Below are positions 30,118-40,758 of a DNA stretch of 58,461 bases, one piece after another. The stretch covers positions 1 through 58,461 of the forward strand of contig SSNU01000316.1 in assembly GCA_012064415.1 (NCBI GenBank), read 5' to 3'. Made by a program: the position numbers and the translations under genes. Below the pieces are notes generated by a model. That model was not told where the DNA came from and did not search any database. It was given only the letters and a program-made list of their open reading frames with translations. The DNA is from Gyrodactylus bullatarudis. Taxonomy: Eukaryota; Platyhelminthes; Monogenea; Gyrodactylidea; Gyrodactylidae. Within the stretch, counting starts at the first letter, position 1. Every line of letters begins with the position of its first letter.

Positions 30118-31520
30118 TTACATAGGCCAAGGTAGTTGAAGGTTATAGGAATAATTCTTTTGAACACATAAGTCTGGTTTATATAAATTCATGAAGAATT
30201 TCTCCTTCACCCAAACGTCTATACTGTCATCACTCGGGTTTTTGTATAAAACTGAAAAATTCGAAATTGAAGCCTCATGCCCTTCCTGTCTAAGATGCCT
30301 AGTTATCGCTGTATCTTTCTTAAGATGATCGTTTCCTCTAGTTGACAACTTTCTGATTGTACGTTCTATATAAGAAGATCCGCAGTCACATTGAAATTTA
30401 TAAATCAATAGAGTCTTCTCTTCAGGTCTCAGTAAATCTTTGTGAATCAAATTGAATAATCTCTGAGTTTTAAATACAATTTTCAATTGTATGTTGTTAT
30501 AATGTTGATCGATGAGATTTGTCAACTTTCTCCTTAAATCATTACTAAAACCATCTCCTTTGAAATTAAGTTCCATGAAAATTTTGGTCATCTCAACTTC
30601 ATCTGTGTTTTCAACGACATCTCTATCGACTGGTAAGTTGATAAATTTGTCCACAAATTTATTGGGATACCCATTTTCCATTAAACACAACTTCAAATTC
30701 TCTATTTCCTTAGGAATTTCTTCTGGACTCGCTATCCTTCTTATCCTCTTACTCAATCCAATTACTAGACCAACTTTATGTGAAATAGGACTAAAACTAG
30801 CAAAATGCAGATATTTGCAATTGTCCGTCTTTTTCTTGAAGATGTTTCTTTGAATTGAGCCGTCATCTCTTCTAGTTAGTTTAACGTCTAAGAAACTCAG
30901 AAAATCATTATTTTTCCATAGTAAATTTAATATTAGAATGAAACGAATTCATCTTTAAGAAAAAGTCATCTGATGATACATTCGGTTTCATCAAAATAAA
31001 AGTGTCGTCCACATATCTGGTGTACACATCAGTGAAAGAATTAATTGTTTCAGACATTTTATTGAGTTCTAACCAACCTAAAAAGATATCAGCTAGAAGA
31101 GGACTAAGAGGGGAACCCATAGCTATACCGTCCTTTTGGATAAACACTTTGTTTTGAAAAGATATAGGAACATTTGTACAACAAATCTTGATAAGGTCTG
31201 TTATTTCCTTACTCTGCATTTCAAAACCGTTATGTTCATCGATAAAAGAACTGATGATAGTTAACGTTTCTTGTATAGGTACATTAGGAAATAAAGAACT
31301 AATATCTAAAGAAATCATCTCTTTTGAACTTATGTTTAAATCCTTAACTTTTTCCACAAACGAAAATGTATTTCTTATAACATATTTAGAATAATGTTCA
31401 TGGATTGGTTTCAATATACCAATCAACCATTTAGCTAAATTATGTTGTGGACATGACGACATATCCAATATCGGCCGAATCGGGAAAATTTCAGGAACAT
31501 CTCCCTCAACATAATATTCT
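30118..31520 (-). pseudogene. Best-preserved PLE: reverse transcriptase, linker, GIY-YIG
   Basis: Two minus frames, 31468-30908 and 30756-30118, with the segment between them readable in a third. The reverse transcriptase has MISLDISSLFPNVPIQE, KDGIAMGSPLSPLLADIF and an intact catalytic box RYVDDTFILMKP. A small deletion near 30915 shifts the frame in the TMEK...FLSFLDVKL segment. The second frame carries RIRRIASPEE, DLRRKLTNLIDQHYNN, CDCGSSYIERTIRKLSTR (YIG changed to YIE), TRHLRQEGH and WVKEKFFMNLYKPDLCVQK. Sequence upstream of FPIRPILDMSSC is missing at about 31520, so the copy is 5' truncated. It faces the PLE at 28.5-29.8 kb tail to tail. Confidence 0.85.
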
Positions 31521-31728
31521 TATTTCCATTCATAACTCTTATAATCTTCAACTTTTACTAATTCTTTGAAAATTGTAAATTATTATTTTTCATTTACAAA
31601 GAGAGACCACTGATGATCCTTTGAGAAATGCGCATTTGGTTATAAATATATTTCTTTCACAAATTTCTAAATTATGTATTTAAGTGGATTTTCGGACGTT
31701 CTTGAACATCTATGTGAATCACTTGAAC
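31521..31728 (+). repeat. PLE 3' terminal segment in inverse orientation to its neighbour
   Basis: Plus-strand trailer sequence (CAACTTTTACTAATTC, hammerhead, TATTTAAGTGGATTTTCGGA) abuts the truncated 5' end of the minus-strand PLE. The minus-strand PLE is thus flanked on both sides by outward-pointing 3' ends. It matches the trailer at 7200-7400. Confidence 0.7.
31604..31641 (+). ncRNA. Hammerhead ribozyme, full consensus core
   Basis: Stem I GACCA/UGGUU (31605-31609 with 31637-31641, one G-U). Core CTGATGA 31610-31616. Stem II UC/GA with loop CUUU. GAAA 31625-31628. Stem III AUG/CAU with loop CG. U31636 at the cleavage position. Every invariant core base is present. Type I, with very short stems II and III. 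Such ribozymes are known from PLE ends, and self-cleavage would trim or define the element RNA. Confidence 0.8.
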
Positions 31729-32438
31729 GTAAGTACAAAGTTAGTATAAAGCCTGAAATTCAGTGTTCGTACTAAATTTTTACAAGAATAATGTATACAT
31801 CATGTATACTTTTTATCATATTTGTGGTGTAAACGACTTATACCATTCAATGTATTTTATACTATATAAAATAAGATATATGATTGTCTTGAATTTATTT
31901 CTCATTAAAGAGGGATAGTCGGATTCTTTCTGAGTTAGTCATTCGAGATATGACTGGAGCTACTGTAGGAAAAAACTAATCACTCGTCAGTCATCACAAA
32001 ATTCAGATTATTGAAAAATTATAATTGGGGCTGATGTACCAGTATTTGAACTCGGTCGAAAAGATATCCTGCCAGCAGATTAAAAGAATCTCCAAACAAA
32101 AAAATCCTTACAATGTATAGCTGTTGAGATCTCATTGAGATCTAATCAAGGATTCATTACATGATAAAAACCTAAGTCTTATACTGAATAGTCATTATTG
32201 TATGACATTACATGTCAATTCTCAATGGGAACAGAGTGAGAATAACCCTCCTCATATTTAATGAGATATTCATTCAAGGCAATCATATATCTTATTTTAT
32301 ATAGTATAAAATGCATCTATTATTCTAGTAAAAAGTTTGTACAAACACTGAATTTCAGGCTTTATACTAACTTTATGCTGATTCAGGCTTTATACTACTA
32401 AATCTTGAGATTAACTGATTCAGGGTTTGTACTGTAAC
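31729..32438. mobile_element. Foldback element D with ~200-bp inverted arms
   Basis: The left arm (31729-31925) carries AAAGTTAGTATAAAGCCTGA and ACTATATAAAATAAGATATA. The right arm (about 32255-32438) is its inverse. The right end CTGTAAC|ATAT matches the other GTTAC elements, while the left end GTAAGTAC is altered. It contains an inverted copy of repeat R at 32055-32225. No transposase gene seen. Confidence 0.65.
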
Positions 32439-32454
32439 ATATATGTATGGCCGG

Positions 32455-32612
32455 TGCGCCTAAAGTATAGCCCAAGCTCCAGTTCCATCCTTTTCGATCT
32501 TTTAAGCTCAACATTTTTGTCATGATCAAGAACCACAATTTCCGTCTCTTCCCAACACTTAACTATTACGTCAGAACCAATCTCTTCCTATATTCTAATT
32601 GAATAAGAATTA
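32455..32612 (-). pseudogene. Possible pogo/Tigger transposase C-terminal fragment
   Basis: Minus translation gives EEIGSDVIVKCWEETEIVVL, resembling the (S..TI..CW.KTGI) segment after the DDE core in pogo/Tigger (CENP-B-like) transposases, then RSKRMELELGLYFRRTG. Only about 45 codons are open and nothing catalytic remains. The call rests on one motif. Confidence 0.35.
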
Positions 32613-33294
32613 ATCAATAATACGTATAATAGATTTTTAATTTTCATTAACTAACTTCGATACGTTCATGCATATTGGTTAATTACTCTTAAACAATTAT
32701 CCTAGTCAATACAAATACAAATATTAATTGTACACAAATAATTCTTAATGTCTTCTGTTAGCTGTGCGAACGTTGAGAGCATATTGAAGAAAAAAGGATG
32801 CCGAAAGTGAGGAATAAGCGCTATATTTTAGGCATACTTATCAGCCTCTTACATGCCAAATATATAGTAAAATACAAAGAAAAATATGATAAAATCTGAT
32901 TTGCTCTCTTGTGTTTGTTGTGGGAGGAGAGGACATCTATGTGACATCATGTCAAACGGGGGTAGAGGTTATGTGTGAAAAGTGCTAATACCTACCCTAA
33001 GGTGGGATGTGTACACGTATGTTTAATATGTATTACATGATATATGATCTTAACATATGAATAAGTCTCATATATGAGGTTTCATATATTGTCTAATATA
33101 ACTGTAATTGTAATAATAAAATTGTATAAAAATCTTTTTTCAAATTCATGTTCATCACAATAATAGAAAAAATAATAAAAATAAAAAAATGGTAAAAACG
33201 ATCAAATAAATATGTGAATTTGTAAAAGCTAACAAGGAGAAATTTCCTATATCGTTCTATTGGGTTCGCAAACTATTAGAGCTATGCTGTAAAA
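32613..33294. other. Non-coding DNA
   Basis: Minus strand 32880-32800 has a hammerhead-like string (GAGGCTGATAAGTATGCC) shared with 19.08 kb. No coding signal otherwise. Confidence 0.35.
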
Positions 33295-34102
33295 AACGTG
33301 GTATTTACATTCAATAAGCAAATTTATGTGCAAAAAGATGGAGTTGCAATGGGCTCACCCCTTGGACCTCTGTTGGCCGACTTATTTTTAGCCAAGTTAG
33401 AAAACAGCACACTGAAGACAATCATTGAAAGTTTTGATAGATACTGGAGATGATATCCTAATTTTCATCCATAAGGATAAGGACGAAAATGAATTATTGT
33501 CAAAGTTTAATGTAGCACATCGAAATTTGAACTTCACGATGGAAAAGGAGTCAGAAAATGGATTACCGTTTCTAGAAATTTATATGAACAGAATGGAGGA
33601 TGGAGCTATTAATTAACAGGAAGAATACATTCACAGGCAAATTGATGAATTGTAACTCCTTTGCACCGCTAGCCTACAAAAGAGAATTAGTGAAATCTTT
33701 ATTCTCAAGAACTAAGAAACTAGCATCTGAACAACTGTGGGAAGTTGAGAGAGAAAAACTGATTAGAATCTTCATGAGTAACAACTATCCTAGACAATTC
33801 ATCCTCAATAACATGGAATTGAGGGAGTCAAACAGAACGGACGAAGAAGAGGTCCAACCGGTATATCTGAGAGTACCTTTTAAAGGGGATAACCATGGAT
33901 CGATGTTAAAAAAAAAGTGAACCAGTTATTCCAAAATATGTTACCGAATAAGAAGGTTAGGTACATCTTCAAAACAAATAGAATGTTTACGAATGAATCG
34001 AAGGATCTCTTAGATTACAACAAATCTTCTTTCGTGGAGTGTATCATGAATTTTACAGTTATCATTACAAATTTCATTGAACAAATATTTATAATCATTT
34101 AA
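33295..34102 (+). pseudogene. PLE family B: reverse-transcriptase half and linker
   Basis: Reads QIYVQKDGVAMGSPLGPLLA, DLFLAKLENSTLKTIIESFD, then a frameshift exactly at the catalytic box (only GDDILIF remains), HRNLNFTMEKESENGLPFLE, a stop near 33615, then REKLIRIFMSNNYPRQF, VQPVYLRVPFKGDNHG and VRYIFKTNRMFTNESKDL. It is about half identical to the 30-kb copy by eye, so a separate PLE lineage. The GIY-YIG domain is deleted: coding sequence runs directly into the 3' end at about 34100. Confidence 0.8.
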
Positions 34103-34113
34103 TTATACCAGGA

Positions 34114-34155
34114 TTAGAGACAGATAAGACCTGGTGAAATATATTTTTTCTCTAA
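34114..34155 (+). ncRNA. Degenerate hammerhead motif of PLE family B
   Basis: Stem I UUAGAGA/UCUCUAA has seven perfect pairs (34114-34120 with 34149-34155) and GAAA is kept. The core is CAGATAA, differing at positions 4 and 8, and stem III is weak. It shares the GATAAGACCTGG string with the 21.83-kb motif. Confidence 0.5.
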
Positions 34156-35100
34156 ATGAAAATATTCTCTTCATACTGACGATGATGGATTAATGTATGG
34201 GTATTTCGGACGTATACGTTAATATTGGATACATAAAAATCAGTAAATCAAAATCAAAAACCTTTGAGACTAGAAATAGCATAAACTAATACGATACACC
34301 TGAACATTGGATTTAGCATAAGAAAATCTAAAAATTTCATGTTTTTTTGATAATGATATTTATGCAACATTTATGAAAGATGTTTAATGAAAAGTATATT
34401 CGAACTTACATTATGCTCAATACTTTCCTAGATAAATATATTAAATTCGATTTTCAGGAATCTCTTCGGATAAACTTGTGCTGACATCATTTCTAGATGA
34501 ATTTAAATTTTTGCCATCTTCTTTAATTTTAAAATATCGCTTAATTGAACTCTTACTATTTGACAGACACTCGACAGAATAACCATCACTAAATCCTCTT
34601 AACTTTAATCCAAATTTTTTTAGTGGAAATTTGCGCCTTTCACCTTGAATGGTAGACTGAATGGTAACGACCCCCATTTACATACTAGTTCAAGACGATG
34701 ATCTTATGACACTTGAGATTGATTAAATTCCATTCCTAGTTATTGATTATTTTGACAACCTCAGAAAATTTGACTTTTGATAAGTTCTTCGGGATTTTAA
34801 TTTTTTATTATTATTTCAGAAGAGCTTTCATTTAGAGGCTTGTTCTTCAATGAGATCGTAGAAGTTCCTCCTGTCATCCATTTTTAATTTTTACATTCCA
34901 AAATATTCTTTACTCTTATGTATTTGACTCAATAGGAGAAGACTTTTCTTATACATTTGTTCCTTTCAAGGTTTACATGTGTGCGTATGAAAGTTGGTGA
35001 GGGGGTAGAAAGAAAGAGAAAATAAGCCTACTTGTGTGCAAAATTTTTTTTGATGTATTACAAAGGTCAAACTAGCATATACAAAAAATAATCTTCATAA
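34156..35100 (-). other. Mostly non-coding; small open frame at 34441-34677
   Basis: A 78-codon minus frame (34677-34441, start GVVTIQSTIQGERRKFPLK) has no recognised domain and no visible partner exons. It could be chance. The remainder holds nothing I recognise. Confidence 0.2.
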
Positions 35101-35290
35101 ATTGGTTGACCAAAATAGGAAGAGAGTGAAATCTTCCAGAATTGTGCAACTTCTTAAATTAGGTACAACATATGCAAAAATCATGTAGTAACTTTTTCGA
35201 TTTGATTCATTCATAACTACAAAATTACCGTTTTCATTGAAATTTATATTGACAAAATAAAGTTTTCACTTTTAAACCTTCTACTTTTTT
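35101..35290 (+). pseudogene. Rearranged Tc1 fragment (helix-turn-helix plus inverted 3' end)
   Basis: VDQNRKRVKSSRIVQLLKLG then TTYAKI is an N-terminal helix-turn-helix. It joins at CATATGCAAAAATC to a stretch (35185-35280) matching the reverse complement of the 3' trailer of the Tc1 at 37.4 kb. It is an internally deleted, inverted remnant. Confidence 0.5.
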
Positions 35291-35520
35291 TGAGAGAGGA
35301 GTTTTGTGTTAGAAAAATCAATTTGCAAGATAGAAAGTAAATTTGAAAATACTGGAAGAGATAGATCTACATACTATAAAGAAATAGAATCTATGGAATG
35401 TATAGAATTGCTAAGGGGTTATTTATTAGAGATTAAATTTTGATAGAACTAGGGGTTTCATATCAAAAAAATACTTGTATGTGTAGATCACACCTACATT
35501 CAAGACTCATAAAATAGTTG

Positions 35521-35756
35521 CTGGAGATGTTTCTGAAATTTTCCCGATTCGATCGATATTGTACATGTCTACAACATAATTTAGCTAAATGGTTGATTGG
35601 TATATTGGAACCAATACAGGAACATTTTTCTAAATATGTTGTGAGAGATACATTTTCGTTTGTTTAAAAAGTTAAGGACAGAAATAAAGGTTCAAAAGAG
35701 ATGATTTCTTTAGATATTAGTTCTTTATTTCTTTATGTGCCTATAGAGGCAAATTC
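35521..35756 (+). pseudogene. PLE reverse-transcriptase relic
   Basis: Nucleotides match the start of the PLE reverse transcriptase (IFPIRSILYMST..., then NLAKWLIG-like codons, MISLDISSLFLYVPIE). Several stops. The first catalytic Asp (SLDIS) survives. It ends at about 35756, where a hAT fragment begins. Confidence 0.7.
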
Positions 35757-35852
35757 TTGATATTATCAGCTATTGCAGCTTCCGAAAGGGTTTTCAGTAT
35801 AGCTCAGTATAGAAAATCTTTTGATTCAGAAACGATTGAAAGGATAATATTG
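35757..35852 (+). pseudogene. hAT C-terminal dimerisation fragment
   Basis: One open frame reads LSAIAASERVFSIA, then RKSFDSETIERIILW. This is the (S.SSERVFS.A......R..L..E..E.L..L) block that ends hAT transposases and mediates dimerisation. It is cut by the Tc1-type element starting at 35852. The rest of the protein is not seen. Confidence 0.65.
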
Positions 35853-36365
35853 TGGTGGCCAAAAAAAAGTTTTCACTTTAAAAACTTGTTGTTGTTTGGT
35901 TATTTTAAATGATATTTAGTTGCAAAATAGTTCATTCGGTTGAGCAATATCTAATATAGTAATTTTTTTCGATTTGATTCATTCATAAATACAAAATTAA
36001 GAAATTACCGTTTTCATTGAAATTTAAATTGACAAAATAAAGTTTTCACTTTTATTTAGTGAAATCTCCATCATTTTGAACCACTGATAAGCATCTTTTT
36101 GGCATAGATCTATAGAGATTTATAATAGTTTCTCTCTCTATTAAATTCCACTCTCTAAATATGCACTTTATTAATTCATCTTTATTACTAAACTGTCTAC
36201 CATTTGCATAGACATTTTGAGCTTGAATTCCCCAGAGATTTTCAATTGGGTTCAAATCTGGACTTCTAGATGGCCACTGAATGAACTATTTTGCAAATTA
36301 ATACCGTTTAAAATAACCAAACAACAACAAGTTTTTAAAGTGAAAACTTTTTTTTGGCCACCACT
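35852..36365 (-). mobile_element. Internally deleted Tc1 element with transposase 3' part
   Basis: The inverted ends GTGGTGGCCAAAA...TTTTGGCCACCAC continue inward through AACTTGTTGTTGTTTGGTTA on both sides. The minus frame 36300-36052 keeps the last third of a Tc1 transposase (SRSPDLNPIENLWG with the start of the third catalytic block, to QNDGDFTK). The first two catalytic Asp and the DNA-binding domain are deleted. It could be moved only by an enzyme from another copy. Confidence 0.75.
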
Positions 36366-36744
36366 ATATATTGCAAAATAAACATGAAAATCATAAACGA
36401 GCTCCCTGATAAAAATGAATTATTTTATGTTTAATAAAGATTTTATTATTTTAAAAAAGTCATTCTTTTCCCTCAGCCATTTATAAAGCAAGAAGATAGT
36501 TGGCCGTATTTCATGACAATTTTAGATAATATACATTGTATATTATATATTGTATAATTAGAACATAAATGTATGAAAGTGGGAGGGGGTTGAAAAAAAT
36601 AATCTCTGCCGAGTATATATTGAATAATCTCGATATTATAATCGGTATTATTGAATAAGTTCAATACAGGATCGATATATATATATATTGTTTTATATCG
36701 CATACTAATATTTTTCGATATATTGTGATATTGAAAAATATCGA
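36366..36744. other. Simple AT-rich sequence with ATATCGA palindromes
   Basis: 36630-36765 is dense in CGATAT/ATATCG strings (for example ATATCGAAATTCGATAT). No gene. Confidence 0.45.
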
Positions 36745-37370
36745 ATATCGAAATTCGATATGGATAGGTCTAGCTTGCAAGAAAATTATCGAAAATCAAG
36801 ATTGGGGAAAGGCAATATTTTCTGATGAGAAAAACTTCAACTTGGATAAGCAAGATGGCCTCAGTGTATTTTGGATTGACAAATCTGCACCTAAGCCACC
36901 TAGGACTATGAGAAGATTTAGTGAAGGAACTTTAATGTGGTTTTATTATGAACAAAAATGTTGGCCGTTTGGTTGTTGTTGATCATAAAGTTGATTCAGA
37001 TTCCTGTCAAAAAGTTTTAGAAGAGAATATTCTACCTTTTGAAGAGGAGCTCGTGAATTCAAATTTAATTTTTCAACAGGATAACGCCCCTTGTCATCGA
37101 TCAATTTCTACCAAAAGTTGGTTTCGAGAACACGGAATCATTTTGCTTGAATGGCCATCTAGAAGTCCAGATTTGAACCCAATTGAAAATCTCTGGGGAA
37201 TTCTAGCTCAAAAAGTCTATGGTAGACAATTTAATAATAAAGATGAATTAAAGAAGTACATAATTGGAGAGTGGAATTTAATAGAGAGAAGAACTATTAT
37301 AAATCTATGCCAAAAAGATGCTTATCAGTGTTTCAAAATGATCGGGAGTTCACCAAATAAAAGTGGATAA
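36745..37370 (+). pseudogene. Tc1-type transposase, catalytic domain
   Basis: Two overlapping frames separated by one shift near 36945. The first has KAIFSDEKNFNLDKQDG with the first catalytic Asp (SDE). The second has LIFQQDNAPCHRS with the second Asp, then LLEWPSRSPDLNPIENLWG with the Glu of the DD34E triad, ending GSSPNKSG at 37370. All three acidic residues are encoded. The N-terminal DNA-binding domains and the left inverted repeat are missing; the right end lies near 37500-37552. It is close to the copy at 36.05-36.3 kb. Confidence 0.8.
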
Positions 37371-37499
37371 AACTTTATATAAATTTCAATGAAAACGATA
37401 ATTTTGTATTTATGAATGAATCAAATCGAAAAAAATTACTACATTTGATTTTTGCATATATTGCAAGACTGAATGAACTATTTTGCAACTAAATATCAT

Positions 37500-37552
37500 T
37501 TAAAATAACCAAACAACAACAAGTTTTTAAAGTGAAAACTTTTTTTTTGGAC
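37500..37552 (+). repeat. Right terminal repeat of the Tc1 copy
   Basis: CAAACAACAACAAGTTTTTA and a following TTTTTTTTTGGACACGAC match the inner part of the arms at 35852-36365, with GGACACGAC for GGCCACCAC. Confidence 0.65.
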
Positions 37553-37597
37553 ACGACTTTAGAAATCATTGGCAATACTTTCTCCAATAAATTTAGA

Positions 37598-38105
37598 GTT
37601 ATCATAGGACGTGCAAGGCAGATGAAAACGATAAGATATCATTATCTTTCCCAAAGTTTCAGATCAATATTTTGATCAAGCAAGTTGCTCAAAATTGAAT
37701 AAGATATATTTTTTCAACTCACAAAATTTGGAAGTTTCTTGAGATTATTGAAAGAATCATAATAATTATGAGATTAAATCCGATGAAAACTTGTTGGGGA
37801 TTTTATCTCACAGGTTTTATTCCCAAGGAAGATTTTTTTTCTTTATGATTCGACTTGAAATAGCAGAAAAATGTATCATTCGCGACAGCTCAATAACCAT
37901 CAAAAACAAATGGATATTTTTGAATATTTTTATTAACATGGTGTTATCAAAGGACGTGTAAGGCAGATGAACATAATATCTTTCTCTTTTCAGAAGATTC
38001 TGAGGTATCTTCTGACCAAGCAAGCTGCTCAATAAAATTTTTTTTCTCAACTCACAAAATTCGGAATTTCCTTGAAAGTCTTAATAGAAATTTTAAAATT
38101 ATGAA
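37598..38105 (+). repeat. Diverged direct repeat, units 37598-37770 and 37936-38105
   Basis: Both units share GTTATCAWAGGACGTG, AAGGCAGATGAA, GCTCAAWA and TTTCTCAACTCACAAAATT-like blocks in the same order, 338 bp apart. No coding signal. Confidence 0.6.
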
Positions 38106-38635
38106 TGCATATCTAAAATCGGAGTTGATAGGAGATTATTTGAATTTGTATGAGCTATGATTTTTATCATTATACAAAAATGATAATTGTGACTGCTCGT
38201 ATTTTTATCAGGAATTAAACTATCGATTACAGTGAATTGGATGGATAACGCCTCGAAATATATGTACTGATAAATATGTTACTTATACCTCATAGTTGTT
38301 CAAAAATTCGCTGAATGATTTGAAGTTTGATCGAAATTTTTTTGGGAAAAGGTTAAAAATCCTCAAATACAGTTTCATTCTCTCCCCCCTCCCCCCTTTA
38401 TCCTAAGATAGACAAACATTACAAAAATCTTTCACTAATGTCATGAATAATAGATCGCCTCAATTTACAGTATACTATAGGGTATAGAGTTCCTCAATCG
38501 GTTTAAAAAACAAAAACATGGATATGTGATAGACCTCCTTTTTTATCTAGAAATCTCACAACAATGTTGCAATTTTCAATCACTATGCTGAACTTTAGTT
38601 TCAAATAACTCATTTTAATCACACCAAAGATTCAA
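38106..38635. other. Non-coding DNA
   Basis: Nothing recognised except a CCCCCCTCCCCCC run near 38385. Confidence 0.3.
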
Positions 38636-38890
38636 CTTAAAATGTGAAGGTTTTAGTAATGATGTGAGGAGAAGACACTCATCGATCAACATTATGACAA
38701 TATAAAATTGAAAATATATAATAAATAATAATAAAAAACTCAGAGATTGTTCAGTTCAATCCGAAAGGATTTACCTGACCCTCAAGAAAAGACTCTATTG
38801 ATTTACAAGTTTCAGTGTGACTGTGGTGCTTCGTATATAGAGCGTACTATTAGGAAGTTGTCAGCTGGAGGGAACGATCATCTTAAGAAA
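38636..38890 (+). pseudogene. PLE relic (linker to GIY-YIG start)
   Basis: Nucleotide match to the 29.4-29.6 kb copy (GGTTTTAGTAATGATGTGAG ... CCCTCAAGAAAAGACTCTAT ... TGTGACTGTGGTGCTTCGTA) with small insertions and deletions. It ends at AACGATCATCTTAAGAAA. All frames are broken. Confidence 0.75.
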
Positions 38891-39344
38891 CAAAATTTGA
38901 ACCAAAAAAATCGATATTGAAAAATACATCATCCTAAAATCCCTATCTAACCAAAATGGATAGACAGAATGCTGGACCCCCCCCTGGTGTTTCAAGTCAG
39001 AGGTTAAAATAACATTCCTAACGTGTTAAGAATTTCCCACTGCATTACGTCATGACTCATAATCACTACATGTATTTGTATTACAATCTGTCAATTAATG
39101 TCATAGTCAGAAACTTCCTCTCCCTTCTGTCCTATCATTTAATGTTAATCAACATTAGTATTTCGATAGTTTTAGACAATGTAAATCAGTCTTTCAATGC
39201 CATCAGTAAGATCCAACTCTCCCTTTATAACTTCGTTCGATAGTAGTTATTTGTGAGTTTGTAGTGTGTGGGTAATGTGTTGATGTGCTTAAGTGTTTTT
39301 TCCTTAGTGTATATGATTTGAACCCAAGAGAAAATTATAGTTTT
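38891..39344. other. Non-coding DNA
   Basis: No recognised feature. It may hold the 5' part of the following helix-turn-helix relic. Confidence 0.3.
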
Positions 39345-39518
39345 ATCATGCCGTACCTCAGCGAAGCTCAAAATTCAGAAATCATAACACTGAGCGAGAC
39401 AAACAGCATTGGACTTTTAACCAAAAAGTTTGGTGTTTCATCTCAAACAATAAGGAATATCCACAAAAGTAAAAACCTGGTCGTAGAGAAGAAAAATACC
39501 TATTTCCAATTATTATGA
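39345..39518 (+). pseudogene. Transposase-like helix-turn-helix fragment
   Basis: PYLSEAQNSEIITLSETN then LLTKKFGVSSQTIRNIHKSK fits an N-terminal homeodomain-like helix-turn-helix of a Tc1 or pogo transposase. The frame stops soon after and no catalytic domain follows. Confidence 0.4.
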
Positions 39519-40758
39519 GATTTTATCAAAAAAGAATTGGATATCAAAATGAACCAGGCGTGACCTTACTATTCTGTACAATTGCAGTTGGCCACAAAAG
39601 ACCTCTTCTCATTATCAATAATGTTAAGAAACCTCGCTGCTCCGATGATAATGATGGATAATGCTTCATCGCATACAGTAGAGAAGATATTAAGAAATAT
39701 TAAAGTAAGCGATTGATTTCTTACTCTAGATTCACTATTTGCCACTAAACTGCACCTCTGTTTGATGCAGGCATAGTAAGGTCCGTTAAATGCAATTATA
39801 TACGACTTCTAAATTTTACGAAAACAAAATTAAGATGAATGAGGTCAAGAAGAAGATAGATCTACGACAGTGTTCATATATAGCGAAGCAGGCCTGGGAA
39901 GAAGTGGAGGTAAGGACCATTATCAACTGTTTGACAAATGTGAAATTCAAGTGATGAATTATATTATCAGAGTTATTACTCTAATAATTCCGAATACTAT
40001 AACAATCACTATATTTTTCATAATCCTTATTTTTCAAGAAATACTACACCTTTCTTTTTCTACAGATAGACCAATACAGCCAGAAGACAACATAGTCAGG
40101 TAGCAAGCGAACAACGTTATAGTCAATCTATGCCGCTCCCTGAAGAACTACTTGGTTCAAAATTATAAATTTAAAAATAATCATTTTATTGACCCTAAAA
40201 CCAAATAAATTTTAATATCTCTGCAATAGCTTTTAATCTGCAATATACTTCGTGATATCTGGTGAGTGTGAAATATTGTTTTTTTTAACCTATAAGAACA
40301 GGTTTTTAATAACAGGTACTTGAGCTATTAAATCAGTATAACACATACTTAAAAAACACTTTAATAAGTATTTTAGCGTGAAATATTTTTTAAATTTATT
40401 TCAAACACGAGAATGTTTCGGAAAATTTTTTTCTGATTCCATAAGATTTGTTATAAATTATAACTTATAATTCTTTTCTCACAAAAAAGCTGTTAAAAAT
40501 TGTTTATATCCTCATTGACTAACAAGTAACTTTGATTTGAAACTGAAAAGTCATTTATCTAGAGCTAATTCTCTCTTTAGAATTTAGAAGTATTTTTTAG
40601 GATAAATTTGAATTCTGATGCAAAAATCTGAATTCTAGTGACTTTCAGCTTCAATCTGAGGGGTTGATTGTGACTCTACAATTTTTTGAACGATTTTTAG
40701 AGCATTTTAAAGATTGATTACTTTAGAACTTTGATGTGTTGAAAAAAAATAAAAAGTC
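39519..40758. other. Non-coding DNA
   Basis: 1.2 kb without recognisable coding or repeat structure. Confidence 0.3.
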
